Of a stretch of DNA of 64,000 nt, positions 16,367 through 24,557 are shown piece after piece. Location: NCBI GenBank assembly GCA_023404955.1, contig JAEXZY010000126.1, positions 94,982 to 158,981 on the forward strand, read 5' to 3'. This DNA comes from Actinomycetes bacterium. Its GTDB lineage: Bacteria; Actinomycetota; Actinomycetes; Mycobacteriales; Mycobacteriaceae. Each line of letters begins with the position of its first letter. Positions within the stretch are counted from its first letter, which is position 1. Made by a program: the position numbers and the translations under genes. The notes under the pieces are model-generated. The model had not been told where the DNA came from. It made no database searches and saw only the letters and a program-made list of their open reading frames with translations.

Positions 16367-18330
16367 GCGACGCCTGCGGCTGCGGCAATGACGAACCCCG
16401 CGGCGCCGACGAACAGGAGCGTGAGCCCGAGCGGCTCTGGCAGATCAAGGAACTGCAGTTCGCCGCCATTTCGGGGGTGTTCCTGCTGGCAGCGGTGATC
16501 GCCGGGTTCCTCGACGCCGCGGAGCCGGTCGTCCTCACGCTGGAAGCGGTGGCGCTGCTGGCCGGCGCCTATACCTTCGTTCCGTTCACCCTCAAACGGC
16601 TGGCCAAGGGCAAAATCGGCGTTGGCACCCTGATGACCATCGCCGCCGTGGGCGCGGTGATCCTCGGCGAGGTGGGTGAGGCCGCCATGCTGGCCTTCCT
16701 GTTCTCCATCAGCGAGGGCCTAGAGGAGTACTCGCTGGCGCGCACCCGACGCGGACTGCGCGCGCTGTTGTCGCTGGTGCCCGACAAGGCGACCGTGCTG
16801 CGTGACGGCGGCGAAAAGACCGTCGCGCCAGCGGAATTGCGGATCGGCGACCGGATGCTCGTCAAGCCCGGTGAGCGCGTCGCAACCGACGGCATCATCG
16901 GCCGAGGCCGCACCGCCCTTGATGTCTCGGCCATCACCGGTGAGTCGGTCCCCGTCGAAGCCGGCCCAGGCGATGAGGTGTTCGCCGGGTCGATCAACGG
17001 CACCGGCGTCCTCGAGGTGGAGGTCACCACCACCGCCGAGGACAACTCGCTGGCCCGCATCGTGCGCATCGTGGAAGCCGAGCAGTCCCGCAAGGGCGCC
17101 TCCCAACGCCTGGCCGACCGCATCGCCAAACCCCTCGTGCCTGCGGTCATGATCGCCGCGGCACTGATCGCGCTGGTAGGTAGCCTGCTCGGGGACCCGG
17201 CGACGTGGATCGAACGCGCCCTGGTGGTGCTGGTCGCCGCCTCACCGTGCGCCCTGGCGATCTCAGTGCCCGTCACCGTCGTGGCCGCCATCGGCGCCGC
17301 CAGCAAGCTCGGAGCCCTGGTCAAGGGCGGCGCCGCACTGGAAGGGCTGGGCAAGATACGCGGCGTCGCCTTGGACAAGACCGGCACCCTCACCGCAAAC
17401 CGGCCCGCAGTCATCGACGTGGCCACCACCAACGGCGCCACCCGCGAGCAGGTGCTCGCTGTGGCGGCGGCCCTGGAAGCGCGCAGCGAGCACCCGCTGG
17501 CCGCGGCGATCCTCGCCGCCGTCGATGACGTCACCGCTGCCACCGACGTGGAGGCCGTCACCGGTGCCGGGCTCACCGGGCGTCGCGACGGGCATACCAT
17601 CCGCCTCGGCCGCCCCGGCTGGCTCGACCCGGGCCCGCTCGCCGATGGGGTGGCGCGCATGCAGCACGCCGGGGCCACCGCCGTCCTCGTCGAAGACAAC
17701 GGCCAGGTAATCGGCGCCATCGCCGTGCGCGACGAGCTGCGACCCGAGGCCGCCGAGGTTGTCGCCCGACTGCGCCGCGACGGCTATCACGTGGCAATGC
17801 TCACCGGCGACAACCAGGCCACCGCAGCCGCATTGGCCCGCGACGTCGGGATCGAGGCCGTGCACGCCGAGCTGCGCCCCGAAGGCAAAGCGCGACTGAT
17901 CGAACAGCTACGTGCCCAGCGCCCCACGGCGATGGTCGGCGACGGCGTCAACGACGCTCCAGCGCTGGCCACCGCCGACCTGGGTATCGCAATGGGCGCG
18001 ATGGGCACCGACGTGGCCATCGAAACCGCCGACGTGGCGTTGATGGGCGAAGACCTGCGCCACCTGCCTCAGACGTTCACCCACGCGCGGCGGGCGCGGC
18101 GGATCATGCTGCAAAACGTCGGCCTGTCCCTGGGCCTAATCCTCGCGTTGTTGCCGCTGGCACTGTTCGGCATCCTCGGACTGGCCGCCGTCGTGCTGGT
18201 CCACGAACTCGCCGAGATTGTGGTCATCGCCAACGGTGTGCGCGCGGGGCGCACCAAGCCACTGGCCGCCGCGCCGGTCGATGCGGCAGCCAGCCACAAC
18301 CGCGCGGCGCCAGTGGGCACGCCGTCGTGA
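16363..18330 (+). CDS. ctpG: Cadmium/lead-type P1B ATPase, CtpG-like
   Basis: 655 residues from the ATG overlapping the cmtR stop. It aligns through its length with mycobacterial CtpG: actuator motif TGES, metal-site helix VAASPCALAISVPVT, phosphorylation site DKTGTLT, HP motif SEHPLA, nucleotide motif GAGLTG, hinge GDGVNDAPAL, and the C-terminal GILGLAAVVLVHELAEI. The N-terminal heavy-metal-associated domain of longer CtpG proteins is absent; instead there is a short Cys-containing, acidic leader (SDACGCGND). It exports soft divalent cations. Second gene of a four-gene overlapping operon. Confidence 0.93.
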   Translation: MSDACGCGNDEPRGADEQEREPERLWQIKELQFAAISGVFLLAAVIAGFLDAAEPVVLTLEAVALLAGAYTFVPFTLKRLAKGKIGVGTLMTIAAVGAVILGEVGEAAMLAFLFSISEGLEEYSLARTRRGLRALLSLVPDKATVLRDGGEKTVAPAELRIGDRMLVKPGERVATDGIIGRGRTALDVSAITGESVPVEAGPGDEVFAGSINGTGVLEVEVTTTAEDNSLARIVRIVEAEQSRKGASQRLADRIAKPLVPAVMIAAALIALVGSLLGDPATWIERALVVLVAASPCALAISVPVTVVAAIGAASKLGALVKGGAALEGLGKIRGVALDKTGTLTANRPAVIDVATTNGATREQVLAVAAALEARSEHPLAAAILAAVDDVTAATDVEAVTGAGLTGRRDGHTIRLGRPGWLDPGPLADGVARMQHAGATAVLVEDNGQVIGAIAVRDELRPEAAEVVARLRRDGYHVAMLTGDNQATAAALARDVGIEAVHAELRPEGKARLIEQLRAQRPTAMVGDGVNDAPALATADLGIAMGAMGTDVAIETADVALMGEDLRHLPQTFTHARRARRIMLQNVGLSLGLILALLPLALFGILGLAAVVLVHELAEIVVIANGVRAGRTKPLAAAPVDAAASHNRAAPVGTPS

Positions 18331-18833
18331 CCGCTGACCACCCCAGCCCCGAGGCCAGGGCGATTCGGGCACGAATCACCCTGGCCGCCACGGCGGTCAT
18401 CGTCGCGGGACTGAACCTGGGAGCGAAGACGTGGGCTGCGGGCGCCTTAAATGACGGCAGCTCAACAGATCTCGGGCTGCTACACCTGCGGCTGGCCTTC
18501 AACCCCGGTGTGGCATTCAGTATCGGCGACACCCTGCCCCCCGCGGTCCTGCTCGGCGTCACCGGCGTGATTGTGGTCGCACTCGCGGTGTTCGCGGTCC
18601 GCGTCGCTCGCACCGCCGCGCCGCCGGTCGTGCTGGCACTGGCCGCGATGCTGGGTGGCGCGGTGGCCAACTTAATTGACCGCGCCGGTGATGGGCTGGT
18701 CACCGACTACCTGCACACGGGCTGGTTTCCCACCTTCAACCTCGCCGACGTCTTCGTCGTCACAGGCGCCGCCGTCCTCGTTCTGGCTAGTTGGCGCGCC
18801 AGCGACACCGCAGACACCGGGGCCGACGAATGA
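18327..18833 (+). CDS. lspA: Signal peptidase II (prolipoprotein)
   Basis: 168 residues with four hydrophobic helices. The catalytic Asp pair is visible in GAVANLIDRAGDGLVTDYL and FPTFNLADVFV, and NPGVAFSIG is the usual LspA motif. The GTG start overlaps the ctpG stop. LspA cleaves lipoprotein signal peptides. Dedicated copies (PbrC) occur in lead-resistance operons, where they process a lipoprotein partner. Placement between ctpG and cadD makes that role likely here; one candidate substrate is the TlpA-like lipoprotein at 19503. Confidence 0.93.
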   Translation: MTADHPSPEARAIRARITLAATAVIVAGLNLGAKTWAAGALNDGSSTDLGLLHLRLAFNPGVAFSIGDTLPPAVLLGVTGVIVVALAVFAVRVARTAAPPVVLALAAMLGGAVANLIDRAGDGLVTDYLHTGWFPTFNLADVFVVTGAAVLVLASWRASDTADTGADE

Positions 18834-19435
18834 TCCAGTCGTCGATTCTGCCCGCGATCGGCCTCTTCATCGTCACCAACATCGACGACATCATCGTGCT
18901 GTCGCTGTTCTTCGCCCGCGGCGCAGGGCAGCGCGGGACGACGGCCCGGATCACCGCAGGCCAATACCTGGGGTTTGCGGGGATCCTTGGCGCGGCCGTG
19001 CTCGTGACGTTGGGCGCGGGAGCATTTCTTCCCCCGCAGATCATTCCGTACTTCGGGCTCATACCCCTGGCCCTGGGACTGTGGGCGGCATGGGAAGCCT
19101 GGCGTGGAAACAACAACAACGACGATGACGACGACGACGACGCAAGAGTCGCAGGTAAGAACGTCGGCGTCTGGACCGTCGCGGCAGTCACCTTTGCCAA
19201 CGGCGGGGACAACATCGGCGTCTACGTCCCCGTCTTCCTCAGCGTGGGGCCCGCGGCCGTGGTGGCCTACTGCGTCGTCTTCCTCGTGCTCGTCGCGGTC
19301 CTCGTCGTCGCCGCCAAATTCGTCGCCACCCGCCGGCCGATCGCCGAGGTCCTCGAACGCTGGGAACACGTGTTGTTCCCAATCGTGTTGATCGCCCTCG
19401 GCATCCTCATCCTGGTCAGCGGCCTCGCCTTCTAG
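18830..19435 (+). CDS. cadD: CadD-family cadmium resistance transporter
   Basis: 201 residues, five or six membrane helices. The N-terminal FIVTNIDDIIVLSLFFARG and the mid-protein TFANGGDNIGVYVPVF are the two signature helices of CadD/LysE-like exporters. Between them a cytoplasmic loop carries four Asn and seven Asp in a row, encoded by an AAC/GAC trinucleotide run (19108-19140). The acidic run could bind metal or be a slipped repeat. ATG overlaps the lspA stop; last gene of the cmtR operon. Confidence 0.88.
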   Translation: MIQSSILPAIGLFIVTNIDDIIVLSLFFARGAGQRGTTARITAGQYLGFAGILGAAVLVTLGAGAFLPPQIIPYFGLIPLALGLWAAWEAWRGNNNNDDDDDDDARVAGKNVGVWTVAAVTFANGGDNIGVYVPVFLSVGPAAVVAYCVVFLVLVAVLVVAAKFVATRRPIAEVLERWEHVLFPIVLIALGILILVSGLAF

Positions 19436-19478
19436 CAGCTGGCCAGCGACCCCCGCCCGCACACCAGCTGAACGCCGA

Positions 19479-19490
19479 ACTACTTGTAGT
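19479..19490 (+). promoter_or_regulatory. ACTAC-TT-GTAGT dyad before the TlpA-like lipoprotein gene
   Basis: A 5-bp inverted repeat directly precedes the ribosome site (GAAGGAGG) of the TlpA-like gene. It resembles the CTAC/GTAG dyads upstream of the MPT63-like gene and the other TlpA-like gene. Confidence 0.3.
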
Positions 19491-19502
19491 GAAGGAGGTT
19501 TC

Positions 19503-20099
19503 ATGCGTAGCGCGAAGCAATCACTCGCCGTCGTGGCAGCCCTTGTCATCGCGGCAGCCCAAGTCACCGGCTGCACCACTGGCGAGGATGCCGTGGCGCA
19601 AGGCGGTACCTTCGACTTCGTCTCCCCCGGCGGCAAGACCGCGATCTTCTACGACCCTCCGTCGGCGCGGGGCACGATCGGCGATCTCAGCGGCCCCGAC
19701 TTGTTCACCAACAAACCGATCCGGCTGTCGGATTTCACCGGGAAGGTGGTCCTGATCAACGTGTGGGGCTCTTGGTGTGCGCCATGCCGCACCGAGACTC
19801 CAGAACTGGAGACGGTGTACGCCGAATACCGCGACCGCGGTGTGCAGTTCCTGGGTATCGACGTCCGCGACAACAGAGATACTGCACGCGACTTCGTCAC
19901 CGACCGCAATGTCGAATACCCCTCCATCTTCGACCCGGCGATGCGCAGCCTCATCACCTTGGGACGCACCTACCCGACCAGCGTGGTGCCGACCACGATG
20001 GTTCTCGACCGACAACACAGGGTCGCCGCGGTGTACCTCATGGCATTACTGGCCGAGGACCTGCGGCCACTACTAGATCGGCTGACCACCGAGCGCTAA
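19503..20099 (+). CDS. TlpA/ResA-like thiol-disulfide oxidoreductase lipoprotein
   Basis: 198 residues, start fixed by the strong GGAGGTTTC ATG. The signal peptide ends in VTGC, giving a lipid-anchored protein. The AhpC/TSA-like thioredoxin fold has the redox site VWGSWCAPCRTE, then FLGIDVRDN and the cis-Pro loop SVVPTTMVLD. It would handle disulfides on the outer face of the membrane. It lies downstream of cadD behind its own dyad. Its 3' end is duplicated as a broken copy at 2443-2598. Confidence 0.9.
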   Translation: MRSAKQSLAVVAALVIAAAQVTGCTTGEDAVAQGGTFDFVSPGGKTAIFYDPPSARGTIGDLSGPDLFTNKPIRLSDFTGKVVLINVWGSWCAPCRTETPELETVYAEYRDRGVQFLGIDVRDNRDTARDFVTDRNVEYPSIFDPAMRSLITLGRTYPTSVVPTTMVLDRQHRVAAVYLMALLAEDLRPLLDRLTTER

Positions 20100-20335
20100 C
20101 ACCTCGCTCAAGCCGACTCGAAGTGTGACCTCGCTGCTGCAGCGTGCAGCGACGTGACTAGCCAGCGTGCGGGGGGTTGGCATACCGAGAGCGGTTCATC
20201 TCGTCTCTAGGAACACTTTGGCGCCGCCGTGCTGCTGTCCACGACGCCGAAGCCGCGACACGGCAGCGACGACCCGACGTCTTGAGACTCGCCGGATCGG
20301 ACGTGGCCGCGTGACATCAGCAGACTCGACAGGAG

Positions 20336-20386
20336 ATACCCAGGGGGGTATCGTCGGGCATGGAGAAATAATACCCCCACCGGTAT
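20336..20386 (+). promoter_or_regulatory. Tandem CsoR/CstR-type operators
   Basis: Two dyads precede the repressor gene: ATACCC-AGGG-GGGTAT (20336-20351) and ATACC-N6-GGTAT (20371-20386). Their axes are 35 bases apart. The ATACC/GGTAT arms with a G/C tract are the pattern bound by CsoR/CstR family tetramers. Apart from these sites the 300-base gap after the TlpA-like gene shows no gene. Confidence 0.75.
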
Positions 20387-20399
20387 AGAAGGAGGCGTC

Positions 20400-20669
20400 G
20401 TGGTCGGCGACGAAGACAGCATCGCGCTGGTGTTGAACAGGTTGCGCCGCGCGCACGGCCAGCTCGGTGGCGTCATCTCGATGATTGAGCAGGGGCGCGA
20501 TTGCAAGGAGGTCGTCACCCAGTTGGCGGCGGTCTCCAAAGCGCTCGATAAGGCGGGTTTCAAGATCGTTGCCACCGGTTTGCGGCAGTGCCTGACCGGC
20601 GAAACCCCAGACGACCAGGCGCCAATGACCGAGGCTGAGCTGGAGAAGCTCTTCCTCGCACTGGCCTGA
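20400..20669 (+). CDS. CsoR-family repressor, CstR-like (persulfide sensor type)
   Basis: 89 residues, GTG start after AAGGAGG. It has the all-helical DUF156 fold: LNRLRRAHGQLGGVISMIEQGRDCKEVVTQL and a second Cys in GLRQCL. CsoR binds Cu(I) with Cys-His-Cys, the His lying four residues before the last Cys. Here that position is Gly (GLRQC), leaving only the two Cys, as in CstR, which senses persulfides. The sulfur-handling genes that follow agree with this. It probably represses its own operon through the two sites upstream. Confidence 0.85.
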   Translation: MVGDEDSIALVLNRLRRAHGQLGGVISMIEQGRDCKEVVTQLAAVSKALDKAGFKIVATGLRQCLTGETPDDQAPMTEAELEKLFLALA

Positions 20670-20683
20670 CGAAGGGAATAACC

Positions 20684-21082
20684 ATGACACTGGCCATCTC
20701 CACGACACTACGCACATCATTCGACGATGCCGTGGCGCGAACCCGAAAGGCATTGTCTGACCAAGGGTTTGGTGTGCTCACCGAGATCGACGTCAAGGCG
20801 ACGCTCAAGGCCAAGCTCGACGAGGACATGGAGGACTACCTCATCCTCGGGGCGTGCAACCCGGCCCTGGCTCACCGTGCCATCGGCGTGGACCGTCAGA
20901 TCGGACTGTTGCTGCCGTGCAACGTCGTGGTCCGCGCCGATCCTTCCACTGACGGGTTGGTGATCGTCGATGCGATGGATCCGCAGACCATGGTGCAGGT
21001 GGCAGACCAGCCGGGCCTCGCCCAGGTAGCCGACGACGCAGCCGCCAGACTGCGCGCGGCCATCAAGGCGCTGACCGACTGA
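20684..21082 (+). CDS. DUF302 domain protein
   Basis: 132 residues. It matches DUF302: FDDAVARTRKALSDQGFGVLTEIDV, KAKLDEDMEDYLILGACNPALAHRA, GLLLPCNVVVR. The two Cys (GACNP, LPCNV) are conserved positions. DUF302 proteins accompany sulfur-oxidation and TauE/SafE genes, but their biochemical role is not established. It lies 14 bases after the repressor and two bases before the exporter gene. Confidence 0.88.
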   Translation: MTLAISTTLRTSFDDAVARTRKALSDQGFGVLTEIDVKATLKAKLDEDMEDYLILGACNPALAHRAIGVDRQIGLLLPCNVVVRADPSTDGLVIVDAMDPQTMVQVADQPGLAQVADDAAARLRAAIKALTD

Positions 21083-21084
21083 TC

Positions 21085-21858
21085 ATGGCAGTAACCGTCA
21101 CGCTGACCCTGGGCGCCGTCATTGGCGTATTCCTCGGCCTGCTCGGCGGCGGTGGCTCCATCATGGCCGTACCCGCGTTGGTCTTCGTGCTAGCCGTGCC
21201 AGTGGAGCAGGCAATTCCCATGTCGCTCATCGTCATTGCGGCCGCCGCAGCCGTCGGAGCGTTACCCAAGGTGCGGGTGGGCCAAGTCCAATGGCGGCTC
21301 GCCGGAGTGTTCACCGCAGTAGGCATCCCCGCCACGTTCATCGGTAGTGCGATCGGACGGCACCTGCCGCAATCGGTCATTCTCGTCGGCTTCGCCGCCG
21401 TGATGGTGATCGCCGGAATCCGTATGCTGATGGACGCTGCCGACACCGGAACAGCCTGCGAAGTCGGCGATTCCGACATCAACTGGCGTCGATGTGCGCC
21501 CCGATCCATCCCGGCGGGGATCGTGGTCGGCGTGCTCACCGGCTTGTTCGGCGTCGGCGGCGGTTTCCTCATCGTTCCCGCTTTGGTACTACTGCTCGGC
21601 GTACAGATGCCCATCGCCATCGGCACGTCGCTTCTGGTCATCGTCGCCAACTCCGCGGCCGGGGCGCTGACCTACGTGAGTCAAGGAACGATCGACTGGG
21701 GCATGACCGCGCTGTTCGCGGGCACCGCCGTCGTGGCATCGCTGATCGCCGGCCAGATCGGCACACGGCTGGACACCTCCAGACTCCAACACTGGTTCGC
21801 CTACCTCGTGTTCGTAGTCGCGGCGTACGTCCTGATCGACACACTCATCCTGCGCTGA
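21085..21858 (+). CDS. TauE/SafE family sulfite/sulfonate exporter
   Basis: 257 residues, seven or eight helices in two repeats, each with a Gly-rich motif: GVFLGLLGGGGSIMAVPAL near the N-terminus and GVLTGLFGVGGGFLIVPAL in the second half. This is the TauE/SafE signature. In CstR operons the relative exports sulfite or related oxyanions made by persulfide oxidation. A hydrophilic Cys-containing linker (TACEVGD, RRCAP) joins the repeats. Confidence 0.92.
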   Translation: MAVTVTLTLGAVIGVFLGLLGGGGSIMAVPALVFVLAVPVEQAIPMSLIVIAAAAAVGALPKVRVGQVQWRLAGVFTAVGIPATFIGSAIGRHLPQSVILVGFAAVMVIAGIRMLMDAADTGTACEVGDSDINWRRCAPRSIPAGIVVGVLTGLFGVGGGFLIVPALVLLLGVQMPIAIGTSLLVIVANSAAGALTYVSQGTIDWGMTALFAGTAVVASLIAGQIGTRLDTSRLQHWFAYLVFVVAAYVLIDTLILR

Positions 21859-21890
21859 CGCGCGAATCATCAAGAGAGAGGCAATTTTCC

Positions 21891-23228
21891 ATGCGTATCT
21901 CCATCATCGACACCTCCAGTCTGGGCGACCGTAGCTACCTGATCGACGATGGCGGTGTCGCCGTGGTCGTCGACCCGCAGCGCGACATCGACCGCGTGCT
22001 GGCGCTCGCCGCCGAACGGGACGCCACGATCACCCACGTGCTCGAGACCCACATCCACAACGACTACGTCACGGGTGGCCTCGAACTGTCGCGCCTCGTT
22101 GACGCGGAATACGTGGTGCCTGCCGGCGACGACGTCGCCTACGATCGGCTCCCCGCCCGCGACGGCTACGTCATCGAGGCTGGGCCGATGCGCTTTGAGG
22201 TGCTGCACACCCCCGGCCACACCCACCATCACGTCAGCTATGTGTTGCGCCACGACACCCAGACCGCAGTCTTCACCGGCGGGTCGATGCTTCACGGCAC
22301 CACCGGGCGCACCGACCTCATCGGGGCCGACGACACCGAAACGCTCACCCACGCCCAGTTTCACTCGGTGCGTCGACTGGCCGGCGAACTGCCGGACGAC
22401 ACCGAGGTGTATCCGACGCACGGATTCGGGAGCTTCTGCTCGGCAACGCCGGCCAGCGGTGACACGTCCACCATCGGCGAGCAGCGCCACACCAACCCGG
22501 CACTCACCTCCGATGAGGAGGCATACGTCGAGAACCTCCTCGCGGCGCTATCGGCATACCCGGCGTACTACGCACACATGGGAGTGATCAACGCAGCGGG
22601 GCCGGCCCCGGTGGACCTGACCATGCCCGCGACCGTCGACCCCGACGAACTGCGCCGGCGCATCGACACCGGCGAATGGGTCGTTGACCTCCGCAGCCGA
22701 ACAGCCTTCGCCGCAGGGCATCTGGCCGGCACCCTCGGCTTCGAACTCTCGGGCTCATTCGTCACTTATCTGGGCTGGCTGTACCAGTGGGGTGCCCCGC
22801 TGACCCTGATCGCGGACGACCCGAAGCAGATTGTCGAGGCACGACGCGAATTGGTCCGCATCGGCGTCGACGAGGTGCGCGGCGCCGCGACCGGCGCCAT
22901 CGACGACATGAGCGCCGGCAGCGCCCTGCGCACCTACCGGGTGACCGACTTCACGCAGCTGTCGTCCGGCATTCCCTCCGACGCCACCGTCCTCGACGTT
23001 CGGCAGGACAGCGAATACGCCGAGAGCCACGTGCCGGGGGCGGTGAACATCCCGCTGCACGAACTGCTGGCCCGCGCCGAAGAGGTCCCCGCCGGTGAAG
23101 TGTGGGTGCACTGCGGATCCGGTTACCGGGCGTCCATCGCGGCGTCGATCCTGGATGCGCGGAACCGCACCGTGGTGCTCATCGATGACGCCTTCACCAA
23201 CGCCGTCGAGCTGGGACTCGCGGCGTAG
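21891..23228 (+). CDS. MBL-fold persulfide dioxygenase - rhodanese fusion
   Basis: 445 residues, ATG after AAGAGAGAGG. Residues 1-~245 are a metallo-beta-lactamase fold with the metal motif ETHIHNDYVTGG (Tyr where the His of HxHxDH often stands) and HTPGHTHHH. Next comes a degenerate rhodanese domain (~255-345) without an active Cys. A second rhodanese (~355-445) has the catalytic loop VHCGSGYRA. The architecture resembles CstB-type enzymes, which oxidise persulfide to sulfite or thiosulfate. With the TauE/SafE exporter and the CstR-like repressor it forms a sulfide-detoxification operon. Confidence 0.9.
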   Translation: MRISIIDTSSLGDRSYLIDDGGVAVVVDPQRDIDRVLALAAERDATITHVLETHIHNDYVTGGLELSRLVDAEYVVPAGDDVAYDRLPARDGYVIEAGPMRFEVLHTPGHTHHHVSYVLRHDTQTAVFTGGSMLHGTTGRTDLIGADDTETLTHAQFHSVRRLAGELPDDTEVYPTHGFGSFCSATPASGDTSTIGEQRHTNPALTSDEEAYVENLLAALSAYPAYYAHMGVINAAGPAPVDLTMPATVDPDELRRRIDTGEWVVDLRSRTAFAAGHLAGTLGFELSGSFVTYLGWLYQWGAPLTLIADDPKQIVEARRELVRIGVDEVRGAATGAIDDMSAGSALRTYRVTDFTQLSSGIPSDATVLDVRQDSEYAESHVPGAVNIPLHELLARAEEVPAGEVWVHCGSGYRASIAASILDARNRTVVLIDDAFTNAVELGLAA

Positions 23229-23539
23229 GCATCACAACGGAGGGTGAAGGAACCCTCGCCGCGAGCGCACGCAGCCAGACCCGATGCGGGAAGTGGATGG
23301 CATATACAAGCTCAGGGAAGTCGGCAACTGAGCCGCGAGCTTCAGCTTCAGGTGTGAACGGATTTGTGAACGAAACAGGGTGTAAAGCGCGAGACGAGGC
23401 CTAACGAGAATGACGCTGGAGACGCACTAAGTGACCTGACCTGGGTATTCAGGACACGGTTGACCGCTTGAGACGGCGACTGACCGGCTCATAACTTAGA
23501 GGTCGTAGGGGAAGGCCTCAATCAGCGACCCGTCGGGCC

Positions 23540-23701
23540 CCAGACTGCCCCGAGTTCAGTTGACTCGCGGTGTGCGAATTTCGGGCCGCGGTTGCGACTG
23601 GTGTGTGGAGTAGTTCGACTCCGGGTGAGCCTGCCGAGGGCACGTTGCCGGCAGCATCGGTGGTAGGTCCGCTCGATCCAGGTCACGATCGCGAACCATT
23701 T
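23540..23701 (-). pseudogene. IS3-family transposase remnant (3' end)
   Basis: On the minus strand the frame reads FAIVTWIERTYHRCCRQRALGRLT, the C-terminal rve segment of IS3-type OrfB (WIE-YN-R--H-LG-LTP). After ~26 codons the frame breaks and a stop follows at about 23540. Nothing of the DDE core remains. The fragment ends abruptly at the 12-bp inverted repeat starting at 23702. The part of this gap before it (23229-23539) shows nothing that I can support. Confidence 0.65.
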
Positions 23702-23729
23702 TTCATGGATAATGACTATTATCCATGAA
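23702..23729. repeat. Perfect 12-bp inverted repeat, AT-rich
   Basis: Arms TTCATGGATAAT and ATTATCCATGAA are separated by GACT. The repeat is perfect and strikingly AT-rich for this genome, and it abuts the IS3 remnant. It could be a repressor operator or a mobile-element end. Nothing upstream or downstream identifies the binding protein. Confidence 0.75.
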
Positions 23730-24143
23730 TGACAGCGAGATACACTGCGCCGCCTGCAGATTCAGCCCATTTTCGTCACCGTGACGAATCACGCAACGCT
23801 AGCTGGACCTCCGTGGTGACGCACACCGTCGCTGCCTCGTCGCACACGGGCGCCCAGGCTTCGGTTCGTAGGCGCTCGATCCCTGGGACCAACGACGACA
23901 AGCTGCTGCTCAGCGTCGTTCGGGCTGCCCAACCCGCCGCCACGCTGGAAGGCCTCTACACGGTGGTCGTCGCACTCCTAGCGCACTCGGCGGGTGTTCA
24001 CTGCGCATAAGCACCAGGTGAACACCCAACGGCCGCAGTTTCTCGCGCGGGGCAGGGGGTCGTTCACCCGAGGCAATGTCCCGGACAGCTAATCCGGCTC
24101 TGGTGGTGGACTGCTGCGAGTGCCGCCCGCCACCATGTAGCCC
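23730..24143. other. Intergenic region without a supported gene
   Basis: An open frame of 93 codons starts at 23729, inside the inverted repeat, but its Ser/Thr/His-rich translation resembles nothing that I know. The only clear element is the 19-bp palindrome at 23771. Confidence 0.4.
23771..23789. repeat. Palindrome TTTCGTCACNGTGACGAAT, copy 1
   Basis: TTCGTCAC and GTGACGAA flank a single C. The same 19-bp string, differing only at the central base, occurs at 37423-37441. The two copies bracket the VirD4/endonuclease VII/transposon block. Confidence 0.7.
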
Positions 24144-24550
24144 ATGAGCAAGCGGCCCGAGCCCTACAGCCCATACTGCGGGTTAGTCGTCAACGACAAG
24201 GACCAGTACGAGAAGGTCCAGGGCGCACCGCATTTGGCTATCAGCGCACCCACGCGCACCGGTAAGACACGGCGCCTGCTGGCCCCGGCTGCTGTGCTGC
24301 ATCCTGGACCTCTCGTGGCGGTGTCCAGCAAGGAGGACCTCGCCGAACTGGTCCTCATGCGCCGCGGCGTCACCGGCCCGACCGGCGTCATCGACCTGCG
24401 CCCGGAGAAGACGCTCGTCTGGCCGGCAGGGGTGCGGTCTATGGTCAGCGATCCCACCATGTCGATCGGGTCGGCCGATGAAGCTCTCACGGTCGCCGAG
24501 ACCATGCTGGCAATGGCGAATGACGCCACATCAATACCGGCGACGACGAC
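24144..24550 (+). pseudogene. VirD4/TraG-like conjugative coupling protein, truncated
   Basis: The N-terminal ~135 codons encode a type IV coupling-protein start: GLVVNDKDQYEKVQG, Walker A SAPTRTGKTRRLLAPAA, then LVAVSSKEDL and a GVIDLRPE strand. These proteins pump DNA into the conjugation channel and are normally 450 residues or longer. Homology ends near 24545, where the minus-strand endonuclease VII gene ends; the frame then runs on as nonsense to 24659. The Walker B and the rest of the ATPase are missing. It is a relic of an integrated plasmid or conjugative element. Confidence 0.75.
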
Positions 24551-24557
24551 GCTGTTC

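Noticed and set aside
23729..24010. 93-codon frame starting in the inverted repeat
   Set aside because: No ribosome site, odd composition and no family resemblance; left as unsupported.
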